From positions 1 to 64,000 of IMG/VR virus record IMGVR_UViG_3300034284_002648: DNA of 64,000 nucleotides; one strand, written 5' to 3'. Source of the DNA: a virus. Shown here one piece after another: positions 42,809 to 52,836 of the stretch; within the stretch, counting starts at the first letter, position 1, and every line of letters begins with the position of its first letter. Below the pieces are notes generated by a model. It worked only from the letters and a program-made list of their open reading frames with translations, was not told the DNA's origin and made no database searches. The translations under genes were made by a program, and so were the position numbers.

Positions 42809-45800
42809 ATGATAAATAAAGATTACGGAAGTTGTAATTTATTTAAAACCGAAATATATGATAATCTACAACCATTTTATATATACTATGATAATGGAGG
42901 ATCTTTAAGTTCCAGGTTCGGAACATCTTCTCAGTCGCTATATATCAATAATATGTCACAAATGACACAGTTAATTGATAGCTCAGTAGAAGAAGAAGTA
43001 TGGGCTCCAGCTTTCGCTTATGCCGCTTCTACAACACAAATGCCTTATTTAGAAGGTGCAGCTAATAGAAAACCTGTTCTTGGATTTAATCAATTTTTTG
43101 TACTGAGCAACCCTTCTTTTAAAGATATGTCTATAGAAAACAATATTAAGGTTGGAGTAGACTGGTTTTTGAACGATGTGTTGAACAGCGATATAACACC
43201 AAACAATGGAGTAATGTTTTGGTATAAAAAAAGAGGAGAGAGATCATCTACATCCACCCTAGAAAACATGGCTGTAGGAGAGTGGATTTACGCATCCACC
43301 GCTTTTAATGTTAAATCTATTAATAATAAGACCTTATCGATACCAGCAGGACAAATTTGTGTAAAATTAAACAATAAAGAATTACAAGTATTACCTATTA
43401 ATAAGATTACTAAGGGTAATCAACAAATCTCCAGAGCAATTTATCTACATAAATCAGTAGCCTCAGACCCTGAACCATATAATCCACTCGGTACTCAAAA
43501 CAATATTTATGAACCAACAAAAATCAATCTAGAAACAAGTACTAATAAACCATCCTCATGGTCTCTTTATGAAGACTATAACTATTTAAATGTTAATGGA
43601 TCTTACTATAGTATTCATATCAGTGAAGGAGACTACTTTTCTTATTTTAATAGCTCAAATCAAACAGATCATTTTTTATCTTTTAATTTGATGCCAATAT
43701 ATAGAACCATATATAATAATTTATTGAATATAACAGGACTATCGAGCCTTAGTTCCCAGCAAGCTAAAAAATTAAGAGAATTAGCATACGTACTTGCAAC
43801 AGGACCACAAAACGATAAAGTTACATTTAATGTTAATGGATATAATCCAACCAGCTATATTAGTTCAATAACTTCTTATATCAATAGTAGTACTTATTCA
43901 GTAACAGACGTTCAAAATATTTGTAAAAATATATATAAAGAAATAAAAGATTTAGAAAAAAATAGAACATATAATACATCATTAGTACCATATAAAATAA
44001 ATCTTAGTGATCTTAATGATAATTTTTCTAAAGTACCCAATGATATTTTTCACAAACTTGTTTCTAAATATGGCTTATACTTAAGACTTGCTGGAGATAA
44101 TGCCAAAATCACTGTTAATAAATTATTAAGATGGAAAGAGAGTAAAAAATCTAATAATTATGTTGGAGGTCCTAATATTTCTATTGATGCTAGATTTATA
44201 TATTGGACATCAAACAGAGATATTACAAATGAAGCAGTTTCTAGACCAACCCCAGGAAATGTTGGACACCCATATTATGATCAGCATATTCAAGCTGGTC
44301 CTATGAAAATAGAAACAGATGTTGGTAATCAAGTGGTTTATTTCAAAAGTGTAGAAACCGGTAGCGAACAAGCAACTATAAAAGCTGGTATAATTAAACC
44401 ATCTCAAAATCCCAGAATTAATACTTCAGAATCTTCTTATTTGTTGTTGCCAGAAATCAAATATTGCATGTTTTATAAACAGGGTGGTTTTAAAATTATT
44501 AGCAGTACCTGTTATATAGATGAAAATGTTGGACAAGCTAGTATGTATAATGGTAAACTTGATGGTAAACCCATCTTCTTGAAGATAGATAAGTTATCAT
44601 CAAAATGGAATTCTGGCACTAACAAAGAATATAATTTCGACAACAGCGATCCCGACGAATATAAAAAACCATCGATTAAATTTAAAATATACAATAGTAA
44701 TGATGTTATTAAAATAGATAGTTTATATATCAATTTTATAAGATACAAAGAAGATACCCTATGTCAATGTGAATCTTTTTATAAAGAAATTATAAACAGA
44801 AGTGAAAACTACACTAAAGAAATCGGAGTAAATAGATTTTTAGGTATCGATATATTTGAACAAACACCAAAAAGAGTTGGTTTTGGTAGAGCAGGATATT
44901 GTGATAATGTTTATCTGGGCAGGGTAAAAAATATGGTTGCTGGTGTTGAAATAGAAGAAACTTCTAGTGCAGGCGTTCCTGGCGTATCAACCAGATTCGC
45001 CCCTCCTATTTTAGCGTATGGAGGCTATGACGCTTCTATTGTATCGGAATTAGGGGTTAAATTACCTAGTCATCCTATGCCGGGAGAAAAACTACCAACA
45101 TTAAATACTAGAAACCCAAACTATATTGATGAAACTAAGTGTTACGAAAGAAGCGGATTTGTTCAAGATAGTTCCTATTTCACACATACATCAGACAATA
45201 GTTCATCAGATAACCTAATTGGAAGTACAGTTTTTGAAAAGGGCTTCTTTCATCCACACAAGGGATGGATATCCGAAGCTAATTCTCTATATAATAATTT
45301 CAAAAATAAAACAGCTGTTACTAGCTATAAACCACATAAAAAATCTAGATTTGTATTCAAGGGTGTTGGATTTCTATTTGATAGTGACCTGTCATATTCC
45401 AGCACCATATCAATAAATAAAGGAAGTCAAAAAACAACAATTGATGAATTTTCTCCTCAAACAGCCATTAGAGATATTGGATCATTTTTATCTAAATATT
45501 CATCAGAATATATTACTGAAGAATGTATTCCTTACAAAGGAAAAAGGGATGAGAACGGTAAATTTATCAATAACACAGAGCAGTTTAAAGATAATAGTTG
45601 TGACAATAATTATCAGCCTAAAGTTGAGCATCTAATATACCCACTCAAAGATGCTGCTACAGGAGTAGAGATAGTACCTACTGCTGATATAGATAATTTA
45701 AGAATAAAAGATATAGAGGTTAAACTTAATTTTATTAATTTCGATAATATACAAGATATTAAACTTACTCTCAAATATACTGGAACTGCTGGAACAGATA

Positions 45801-48800
45801 CTAGACCAAGTAGTTATTATGGCATGGTTTCATCTTCCCCGTTTCCGTCAGCAGAAACAGGAGTAAATAATTACATCAATGCTTTAATTAGTCAGCATCC
45901 ATCGGACACTATTATTCTATTAAATAAAGAACATATTAAACAATATGGTAGTGAATTTGTTTTAAGATTTTCTGATTATGCTGATCCTCACACCTTTGGA
46001 AATCCAACTAATGGAGGCACAGAAATAAGTCATAGTGCATTACTGAATAATGGGTTATCAGACGGTGGCGTTATCCACCCATCGTTTAAGCCAGATGGGT
46101 ACACTGACCAACAAGCACAACTTTATAGAGAAATATTAAACAACTATAATGTATGCATCATAAATAACAAATTTAGAAAATGGTATGGGTCTCAACTCAT
46201 TGGAAGCAAATTTGTTTTAGAGGTTGAATTAGTTAATAAATATACCAAAAATAATTATGGAAACATTAAAGACTTGCACCTTAAAAATAATAAGGAGTAT
46301 GATCTTTTAAAATCTAATATTGCTAGAAATTCTATATGTAATTGGGAATTAATCATAGACACATACAAGACCACGGATGCTGCACACAGGAAAGAGCAAA
46401 GATTAAATATCAACCACCCGGCGGCTGAACATATAGATTATACCAGAACAGATACGTCTGTTAATGCAACAGGATCATCATATTCTGATGGATATAACTT
46501 TTTAGGTGATTTCACAGATAGAAAATTCATGATCCCACCGGTCAATATGAATGCTCCACACCAATATCTAATAGACTATAACTCTTGTGTCTATCCTGAT
46601 AGAACTTTAAATAATTTTGGTTTTTCTAGACTGGAAGAGAATGGACTAAGATATATCTATCAGGCATTTAATTTATTCTCTATGGGTATTGGGGCTGCGG
46701 TTGGTTTTGCTGCTGCTGGAGGATTAACTGGGGCATTTGTGGGAGGAACGCTTTTTGGAACAGCCTCTTCTTTAGCAGTTAGTTCTATTGTAAATTATTT
46801 TGGTAGTCTAAGAAGAACTAGACTTGTAGATGCATATGATAACAGTTTTTATGACCCATATTATGATGATTATGGGTATGGTGTTCCAGATAGAGCACTG
46901 GTAGAGATATCTACAGACGGTGGATACAAATGGTATACTTTTGATGCAAAAATATTCAAATATAATCAAACTTGCTCTCCCATCTATAAACCTTTAACTG
47001 TAACATATACAGGAGCAGGAGATTCGTCAAAAGATACGTGTTCAAAATTAAGCGTCAGCACAGCGCCAGATACACCGTCAGAATCTGACCCCATTAAAAT
47101 TGATCCAGATACTTTCTATATGCCTGAATCTTTTATTTTTACAGGCAAATATATAAAAGCTAAAGAATTGTATATTAGAAAAAATATCAAACTATTAGAT
47201 AGTAGACCAAATATATCGAATATATCTAACTTATTTATTGGACAAAATACATATGACAAAGATAGTACGGTATGTATAGAATTACCAAATGTAAAACCAT
47301 TCTATTATCTTAAGAGTGGTACTACAACTATTTCTGAATCTATAGATCTTATACATTACGATAGTACTGGCTTTGGTTATAGAAATAAAAGAACTATTAC
47401 AGCTAATAACATTGCTGTTTTAAACAAAGACAATCAATATAATACATATATCTTATTAAATGATCTAGATTTTAAAAATAAATTAGAAAAATATCCTAAT
47501 ACAAAAATTATAGCACAAAAAACTAATGCTAGTAATAGATTAGCCGTCATACTGAATAATGGAGGTAATTATTTAACATTAGCTTCTATTAAAAATAATA
47601 GTTCAAATATTTTTACTCCAGATTATACAATGCCGGTTTATGGTGAGGGTGCTTGGGGAAGAGGAACTGCTTCTATACAGTTAATGCCAGCTAAAAAAAT
47701 AGCCTTTGCTGCTGATTACGATTTGTCAAATTATGCTATAGGATATAGTCACAATAGATATGTTGGAAGACTACATATAAAAGGTCCAACAAGCAGCAGT
47801 GTTGTTAGTACAAGTTATTTGAATATAGGATTATTCGATAATGTTAATGGATGGCCACTGTATAAAAATCTAGATAAGTATAATTTATATCCTAATTTAA
47901 GCGATAATACAAATTATCCGTATAAGGGCATAAGTGATCTTAACTCAATTTTTTGTCTATATACTAATACCGAAATTAGTGGTTTAAAAAATTCTGAACT
48001 CAATTATGGTGGTTCAATAACCCTATTGGATCATCTTATACAGGCTCCAGTTGGATCTAATGAGAACGCTAATCTAGCTGGATATCGTGTAGAAGCCATA
48101 TATAGTGCTAATCAGATAGAGGGCAGTAGTTGCTGGGGAGGTCATTATTGTGATAGGGCTAAATTTAATATTTATATTAATGGGGTTTTCTTATTTGTTG
48201 CCAATTTAAACAATGAAACACAGGGTTCTGCACCTAATCCTCCATTAGATAATGGAGTAGGACTTGATTCATCTGATAGATACGCATTTCATATTATAAC
48301 AGAAGAAGAAGCTAGTGAAATAGCAAGAGTAAGCACTGAAGATATAACAATATCATATTCACCAACAGCAGACAATACCAATCCACACAGTAATATTACA
48401 TGGATCAGGGTTTTGACACCAGAGGGACAAGAAGTTACTAGTACTTGTGCCGATAATACAGGACTATCAACTAAAATTCTACCATATGACGATAATAAAT
48501 ATTGGATAAGTATAGATAAAGATCAATATGGTAGCTATAGCAGAACTACATCTATTAAAGTTTTAGATAAAATAGAATACTCTTGTAGTGAACCTAGAAC
48601 TATGCCGGGTGGATTAAATTGTAAAAATATTTGTGGTATTTCTAGGAACTATGGATCAACCATAGGGGTGGGAGATGACGGTGTAACATGGACACCTAAT
48701 ATTACAACACCTTTAGAGATTATGAAGGTTCAAGCTAAATCAACAGCTTTTGATCAAATAATCGCACAATCAGACACTCCTGCAACAGCAATATTTACAA

Positions 48801-49633
48801 ATGTACAAGCTGATGCCCATAAAGCTGCAATAGCCACCAAATATCCTCAAGTTCAGTGGACAAAATTAATTATTTCCAGGCCAGATGTTAGAGTATCTTG
48901 TGGTAATAGCAATGGAGATACAGTAATGTTTATTAAAGAACATTATTGGATACCTAAAAATACAGATGGAGATTCTAGTAGCTATGCTACTTTAGGAGTA
49001 AAAGCTTCAACAATATTAGATTCAGCTTCTAATATAATGGTTAGATTTAGATATAATACAAGAAAATTGCGACATGTAGATAATTTCTTGAAGAAATATA
49101 TTATTTCTCCAAATGGTAGCGTGGCCTATGGTGGCATAGGGGGTACTGATGAACTACCAATTAAGAATAGTTTTTATTCATGGTTTTGCAACTATATAGA
49201 TAGAGGAACCAATACTTTGAATACTGTTGTGCCTCCATACTATATGATGTTGAACGAAATGATTTTTAGAGGATTTTTCGGTAGTGCTGATGGTTTGGAA
49301 TTTAAGACATCAACTCTTAAAACCCAATATCCTCACGAATGGATTCCATATGAATACGACAATTCCATCACTTGCAATAATTCTGAATTTGAAGATAGCG
49401 TATTTATAGCAGGATTGCATAATTTAGATAAGTTAGGATATAGATTAAGATGTTGGCTGTTATCCAAATTAGTCGATACGCCATATGATAAGAAGAAGAT
49501 AGTATCAAGATGTTTGGCCTATATGCAGAATCTTGGTGGTCCTGGAATAGTACCAGATAAAAAAACTTTTGATAGGTTGTACGAAACTAAAGATCCTCAA
49601 CTTAATACTTTAAGACAAACATTTATGGGTTAG
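42809..49633 (+). CDS. Very large tail protein with glycine-zipper hydrophobic segment
   Basis: A 2274-residue protein, mostly Asn/Tyr/Lys-rich and unrecognised. Two features stand out. Residues about 1286-1333 are a long hydrophobic Gly/Ala stretch (FSMGIGAAVGFAAAGGL, then GAFVGGTLFGTASSLAV), the only membrane-like segment seen in the structural block. Residues about 1755-1885 carry the GHxCDRA domain shared with the protein at 8503 (GGHYCDRAKFNIYINGV, ANLNNE). The C-terminus is alpha-helical (LGYRLRCWLLSKLVDTPYDK). There is no clear SD. The ATG follows the previous stop by four bases, so coupling is likely. A tail or baseplate component that contacts the membrane is possible but unproven. 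Confidence 0.5.
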   Translation: MINKDYGSCNLFKTEIYDNLQPFYIYYDNGGSLSSRFGTSSQSLYINNMSQMTQLIDSSVEEEVWAPAFAYAASTTQMPYLEGAANRKPVLGFNQFFVLSNPSFKDMSIENNIKVGVDWFLNDVLNSDITPNNGVMFWYKKRGERSSTSTLENMAVGEWIYASTAFNVKSINNKTLSIPAGQICVKLNNKELQVLPINKITKGNQQISRAIYLHKSVASDPEPYNPLGTQNNIYEPTKINLETSTNKPSSWSLYEDYNYLNVNGSYYSIHISEGDYFSYFNSSNQTDHFLSFNLMPIYRTIYNNLLNITGLSSLSSQQAKKLRELAYVLATGPQNDKVTFNVNGYNPTSYISSITSYINSSTYSVTDVQNICKNIYKEIKDLEKNRTYNTSLVPYKINLSDLNDNFSKVPNDIFHKLVSKYGLYLRLAGDNAKITVNKLLRWKESKKSNNYVGGPNISIDARFIYWTSNRDITNEAVSRPTPGNVGHPYYDQHIQAGPMKIETDVGNQVVYFKSVETGSEQATIKAGIIKPSQNPRINTSESSYLLLPEIKYCMFYKQGGFKIISSTCYIDENVGQASMYNGKLDGKPIFLKIDKLSSKWNSGTNKEYNFDNSDPDEYKKPSIKFKIYNSNDVIKIDSLYINFIRYKEDTLCQCESFYKEIINRSENYTKEIGVNRFLGIDIFEQTPKRVGFGRAGYCDNVYLGRVKNMVAGVEIEETSSAGVPGVSTRFAPPILAYGGYDASIVSELGVKLPSHPMPGEKLPTLNTRNPNYIDETKCYERSGFVQDSSYFTHTSDNSSSDNLIGSTVFEKGFFHPHKGWISEANSLYNNFKNKTAVTSYKPHKKSRFVFKGVGFLFDSDLSYSSTISINKGSQKTTIDEFSPQTAIRDIGSFLSKYSSEYITEECIPYKGKRDENGKFINNTEQFKDNSCDNNYQPKVEHLIYPLKDAATGVEIVPTADIDNLRIKDIEVKLNFINFDNIQDIKLTLKYTGTAGTDTRPSSYYGMVSSSPFPSAETGVNNYINALISQHPSDTIILLNKEHIKQYGSEFVLRFSDYADPHTFGNPTNGGTEISHSALLNNGLSDGGVIHPSFKPDGYTDQQAQLYREILNNYNVCIINNKFRKWYGSQLIGSKFVLEVELVNKYTKNNYGNIKDLHLKNNKEYDLLKSNIARNSICNWELIIDTYKTTDAAHRKEQRLNINHPAAEHIDYTRTDTSVNATGSSYSDGYNFLGDFTDRKFMIPPVNMNAPHQYLIDYNSCVYPDRTLNNFGFSRLEENGLRYIYQAFNLFSMGIGAAVGFAAAGGLTGAFVGGTLFGTASSLAVSSIVNYFGSLRRTRLVDAYDNSFYDPYYDDYGYGVPDRALVEISTDGGYKWYTFDAKIFKYNQTCSPIYKPLTVTYTGAGDSSKDTCSKLSVSTAPDTPSESDPIKIDPDTFYMPESFIFTGKYIKAKELYIRKNIKLLDSRPNISNISNLFIGQNTYDKDSTVCIELPNVKPFYYLKSGTTTISESIDLIHYDSTGFGYRNKRTITANNIAVLNKDNQYNTYILLNDLDFKNKLEKYPNTKIIAQKTNASNRLAVILNNGGNYLTLASIKNNSSNIFTPDYTMPVYGEGAWGRGTASIQLMPAKKIAFAADYDLSNYAIGYSHNRYVGRLHIKGPTSSSVVSTSYLNIGLFDNVNGWPLYKNLDKYNLYPNLSDNTNYPYKGISDLNSIFCLYTNTEISGLKNSELNYGGSITLLDHLIQAPVGSNENANLAGYRVEAIYSANQIEGSSCWGGHYCDRAKFNIYINGVFLFVANLNNETQGSAPNPPLDNGVGLDSSDRYAFHIITEEEASEIARVSTEDITISYSPTADNTNPHSNITWIRVLTPEGQEVTSTCADNTGLSTKILPYDDNKYWISIDKDQYGSYSRTTSIKVLDKIEYSCSEPRTMPGGLNCKNICGISRNYGSTIGVGDDGVTWTPNITTPLEIMKVQAKSTAFDQIIAQSDTPATAIFTNVQADAHKAAIATKYPQVQWTKLIISRPDVRVSCGNSNGDTVMFIKEHYWIPKNTDGDSSSYATLGVKASTILDSASNIMVRFRYNTRKLRHVDNFLKKYIISPNGSVAYGGIGGTDELPIKNSFYSWFCNYIDRGTNTLNTVVPPYYMMLNEMIFRGFFGSADGLEFKTSTLKTQYPHEWIPYEYDNSITCNNSEFEDSVFIAGLHNLDKLGYRLRCWLLSKLVDTPYDKKKIVSRCLAYMQNLGGPGIVPDKKTFDRLYETKDPQLNTLRQTFMG

Positions 49634-49640
49634 TTAATAG

Positions 49641-51326
49641 ATGTCCACTCCAACACCAACTAAAACCATAACTAGTACGCCTACTAATACCAGAACACCT
49701 AGTAAAACACCAACAAATACCGTAACTAGTACTCACACATCAACTGCTACTCCAACCTGTACTTCTACAAATACTCCCACACCAAGTATAACAAATACTG
49801 CTACAGGTACATCTACACCTACTCCAACTAATACTCGTAGTGTTACTCCAACTAGAACACCTTCTAGGACGCCTACAAAAACACCTACATCAACACCAAC
49901 CCAAACGCCTACAGCTACGCCCACCCCAACAAACACCAAGACGCCAACAAGAACACTTACTTCAACCCCCACTAATACGACTACCCCATCAAATACTTGT
50001 ACTAATTCTGCTACTCCAACAAATACATCGACAACCAATAAAGTTTATATTTGCACCACTCGTACCAATACTCCAACAGCATCATCTACATCAACTGTTA
50101 CGCCAACACCAACCCCATCGATTACAGCCAGTAATAGTCCAACACCATCGGTAACAGCTACTAATACTAGAACTCCATCCAGAACCCCAACTAATACTCC
50201 AACTAATTCTCCTACTAATACAGTAACTAATTCCCCTACCTCTAGCATAACTCCAAGCATTACTCCTTCTATAACAACAACAAATACGCCTAGTCCTACC
50301 AATTTACCAATTCAATATTTTACTGGTCCTAAATTAGCTGAAGGAGAGACCACCCTACAATATAAAGGAAAATTTGTATTTACTGCTGGTCCAGATAGTT
50401 CTGGTATTGTTCAATGGGTTGGTAGTAGTCTAAGGGGTAGTGGTAAATTGCTTGCATTAGATTCTAACAATGCTGTTACTAATATAGAACTATCTAAAGA
50501 ATATGGCGTTATCAATGAATCCATTACTATTGTTCCTTCAGAAACTACAGAAGACTGTACCGATGGTGAAGGTCCAGGATGTTATGCGGTAGAACTTAGG
50601 TGGCCAGTTAAATGTCAGCCAGTAGGTGAATTATTAATACCATTTACTGTTGAGAGGGCTGTCCCTCCTCCGACACCTAGCATTTCTGTAACACCAACAA
50701 TAACAACATCATTATCACCATCTGTTACAAAAACAAATACTCCAAGTATTAGCCCAAGTATTAGTTTGACTCCTAGTAATACTCCATCTAATAGTCCAAC
50801 TTGTACACCCACGAAAACTAGTACTCCCACTATGTCAAATACTAGGACTAACACACCCACCCCAACACAGACTGCTAGTTCTACTTGTACTCCAACTCCA
50901 ACCGAGACGCCCTATTTTAATTGTGAACTACAAGAAGCCCCATATCCAGACCCAATTGTATATGATGATATAACTCAAGATCTAGTTATATTCGGAGATG
51001 TAAATTTTAGCACACCCACACCGACTAGTACTATAACATCGACTATAACAGCAACACCCACGCTCACTAAATCTCCCACACCATCAAATACCAGTACCCC
51101 ACCTGTTACTAGAACAGCAACACCAACGCCGACACCCACCAAAACCGGTACTCCTGCCCCAACTCATACTAGAACGCCAACAAAAACACCAACCCAAACA
51201 CCTAGCAATACTTCTAGCTTAACTCCAACAAGAACATGCACACCTACGAATAGCGTAACTAGAACTCCTACCAGAACACCCACTACTACAACAACTAAAA
51301 CGCCAACGCCAACTAAGACAGTATAA
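49641..51326 (+). CDS. Thr/Pro-dominated stalk protein
   Basis: A 561-residue protein that begins directly with linker sequence ([20 protein letters not shown]). Linkers cover about 1-222, 340-424 and 458-561. Between them lie one sandwich-like domain (about 225-338; [20 protein letters not shown], with Cys pairs in [15 protein letters not shown] and WPVKCQP) and a short acidic segment (about 428-456; [18 protein letters not shown]). Arg and Lys occur in the linkers more often than in other genes of the window, giving a basic stalk. The SD is weak. It closes the giant structural genes and could be a free fibre, head decoration or spacer. Confidence 0.6.
   Translation: MSTPTPTKTITSTPTNTRTPSKTPTNTVTSTHTSTATPTCTSTNTPTPSITNTATGTSTPTPTNTRSVTPTRTPSRTPTKTPTSTPTQTPTATPTPTNTKTPTRTLTSTPTNTTTPSNTCTNSATPTNTSTTNKVYICTTRTNTPTASSTSTVTPTPTPSITASNSPTPSVTATNTRTPSRTPTNTPTNSPTNTVTNSPTSSITPSITPSITTTNTPSPTNLPIQYFTGPKLAEGETTLQYKGKFVFTAGPDSSGIVQWVGSSLRGSGKLLALDSNNAVTNIELSKEYGVINESITIVPSETTEDCTDGEGPGCYAVELRWPVKCQPVGELLIPFTVERAVPPPTPSISVTPTITTSLSPSVTKTNTPSISPSISLTPSNTPSNSPTCTPTKTSTPTMSNTRTNTPTPTQTASSTCTPTPTETPYFNCELQEAPYPDPIVYDDITQDLVIFGDVNFSTPTPTSTITSTITATPTLTKSPTPSNTSTPPVTRTATPTPTPTKTGTPAPTHTRTPTKTPTQTPSNTSSLTPTRTCTPTNSVTRTPTRTPTTTTTKTPTPTKTV
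49644..50308 (+). repeat. Thr/Pro-coding linker repeat
   Basis: The longest linker of the window, about 220 codons. It is interrupted only by a short [10 protein letters not shown] segment around 50041-50070. Confidence 0.85.
50662..50910 (+). repeat. Thr/Pro/Ser-coding linker repeat
   Basis: Second linker of the stalk protein. It is richer in Ser ([17 protein letters not shown]) than the first. Confidence 0.8.
51012..51323 (+). repeat. Thr/Pro-coding linker repeat, basic
   Basis: C-terminal linker of the stalk protein, with many [11 protein letters not shown] units, running to the stop codon. Confidence 0.8.
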
Positions 51327-51343
51327 ATAGGAGAGATTTAATT

Positions 51344-51763
51344 ATGGAAATAAATATAGATTTATTAGATATATTTTGTGAATTTGAACATAAAGACGAT
51401 AATACTTATGTGTGCAAATTATGCAATAATAGAATGTCTTATGTTTCTAAGGATGGTGAGATTCCTAAAATACCATGCGTAACAAAGTTATCCAAACCCA
51501 TTCCTGTTCCGAAAGTTCAACATCAACAACCAGCTTTACACAAGAAGATTTTTAATTTTATTGTTGCAGTATATAATCATATACGTAATGGTGGTAAGAG
51601 AACCACGCTAGAAGAAAGAACCAAGCGATTGAACATATGCACTGGATGCGAATACTATGATGGTATAGCATGTACCAAATGCGGATGTCCAATCACTAGG
51701 TATCAACAATATATTAGTAAGCTAGACTGGAAAGATCAAAAGTGTCCAATCGGTAAGTGGTAA
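51344..51763 (+). CDS. Small two-zinc-ribbon protein
   Basis: A 139-residue protein with SD GGAGAG before the ATG. An N-terminal Cys set (FCEF, YVCKLCNNRM, IPCV) and a C-terminal set (NICTGCEYYDGIACTKCGCP, then KCPIGKW) look like two zinc ribbons joined by a Pro/Gln-rich spacer and a helix. The C-terminal pattern, ending in C-P-x-G-K-W, is familiar from small phage and bacterial Cys-rich proteins of unknown role. It is the last + strand gene, and its stop lies five bases from the end of the convergent minus-strand gene. It could bind nucleic acid or act in assembly. Confidence 0.6.
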   Translation: MEINIDLLDIFCEFEHKDDNTYVCKLCNNRMSYVSKDGEIPKIPCVTKLSKPIPVPKVQHQQPALHKKIFNFIVAVYNHIRNGGKRTTLEERTKRLNICTGCEYYDGIACTKCGCPITRYQQYISKLDWKDQKCPIGKW

Positions 51764-51768
51764 TATGA

Positions 51769-52113
51769 TTACTTTTTCTTACCTTTATTATCAGACTCTT
51801 CTTTCTGCCACTTATGCCAGCCTTTATTAGGTAGCCAATTCCCTTCATCGTCTTTTCTCTTCGGAAAAAGAGTACCACCCTTTTTATGCTGACCAAATGC
51901 TAGAACGGCACCGCAATCATTGCATCGTAATTCATAGTAGTCATTACTGTCTACATTTCTAACCACGAATCTTAAATTGGTGCTTCCACATAGTCCACAC
52001 TTTTCTTCAGCGAAAATTTCCTGAATAGTGGCTAGTTCCTTAAAGATTTCCTTTTGACCAGATCCCTCTAGTTCGAACTCTAGTCTATCTCCTACTTTGT
52101 ACTTAACTTTCAT
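51769..52113 (-). CDS. Zinc-ribbon protein next to recombination genes
   Basis: A 114-residue protein. The N-terminus (about 1-35) is a small beta segment. A four-Cys zinc ribbon follows (about 39-68): CGLCGSTNLRFVVR and YELRCNDCGAVLAFGQHK. The tail is basic (KKGGTLFPKRKDDEGNW, ending KGKKK). Proteins of this shape occur in phages next to recombination or annealing genes and probably bind nucleic acid. The ATG has SD GAGGTG and lies nine bases after the stop of the putative annealing protein, so they form one transcript. Partner or accessory of that protein is the best guess. Confidence 0.6.
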   Translation of the reverse strand: MKVKYKVGDRLEFELEGSGQKEIFKELATIQEIFAEEKCGLCGSTNLRFVVRNVDSNDYYELRCNDCGAVLAFGQHKKGGTLFPKRKDDEGNWLPNKGWHKWQKEESDNKGKKK

Positions 52114-52121
52114 TTTTCACC

Positions 52122-52835
52122 TCATGGTTTCCAATTTTCTGAATATCCCAAAAGACTTTCTGGAATATCAGAAATGTTTTGTTGATGTTTAGATAACTCT
52201 CTTATAATAGAGACAGCATCATCATGCATCAAGCTCTTAACATTATTTTCATTGAATCCAAGTTTATTAATTAGTGATAATGTATTAATATTTAAGCGTT
52301 TTGACATAACGTCTATAAAGTTAATTTGATTATTACTGATTTTACTAACACTATCACCAGTAGGATCATCTTCAAGATTTGTGGCCAATTCTTCCGCAGC
52401 CACTACTTTTCTTAGCTTTAGAGCCCTTCTTAATGCTCTACCTTCAGCCCTAGTTTCTGCAACGGCAACCGGATGATTTCGATAAGTTTTATCGCAATTA
52501 CCCCAATAAACGTCTGCCGCCCCGCTTACTGTACGACAACGGTTTAAATCATCGGTCTCGACACCCTTATCATTTAAAACGTAGCTTATGGTGTGTACCA
52601 CGGTGGCTCTTTTTTCATTTGAAGGCTCAGGATTCTGTACCACATCGCTGGTAGACTGGATAACAGAACAATTCAGAGCAATCTCAAAAATTCGCCTAAG
52701 TCCATCGGTTGTTGGATTGCCATCAATCTTTTCATCATCAGATAATAGACCTAGAACATAATCATTCCATTCTAAGTCATTTGGCCCAATTTTCTTCGTT
52801 TCAGTAGATTCTACAACTTTCTCTTTTTTGACCAT
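52122..52835 (-). CDS. Putative single-strand annealing protein (Rad52-like)
   Basis: A 237-residue protein. The core (about 35-150) has GLRRIFEIAL, an ATVVHTISYVLND strand, a SGAADVYWGNCD turn and the helix-rich HPVAVAETRAEGRALRRALK followed by LRKVVAAEEL. Such E-x-R-A-x-x-R-x-L-R-x-A segments are found in phage Rad52-like and related annealing proteins. The C-terminal about 75 residues look like a helical domain (QINFIDVMSKRLNINTLSLI). SD TAGGAG overlaps the end of the upstream endonuclease gene, one base away. With ssb and the zinc ribbon it would form a recombination module. An alternative is an unrelated DNA-binding protein. Confidence 0.45.
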   Translation of the reverse strand: MVKKEKVVESTETKKIGPNDLEWNDYVLGLLSDDEKIDGNPTTDGLRRIFEIALNCSVIQSTSDVVQNPEPSNEKRATVVHTISYVLNDKGVETDDLNRCRTVSGAADVYWGNCDKTYRNHPVAVAETRAEGRALRRALKLRKVVAAEELATNLEDDPTGDSVSKISNNQINFIDVMSKRLNINTLSLINKLGFNENNVKSLMHDDAVSIIRELSKHQQNISDIPESLLGYSENWKP

Positions 52836-52836
52836 T

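Noticed and set aside
46660-46810. Tape-measure protein assignment for the 2274-residue protein
   Set aside because: A single hydrophobic stretch is present, but the chain is Asn/Tyr-rich and beta-like and not a long helical coiled coil.
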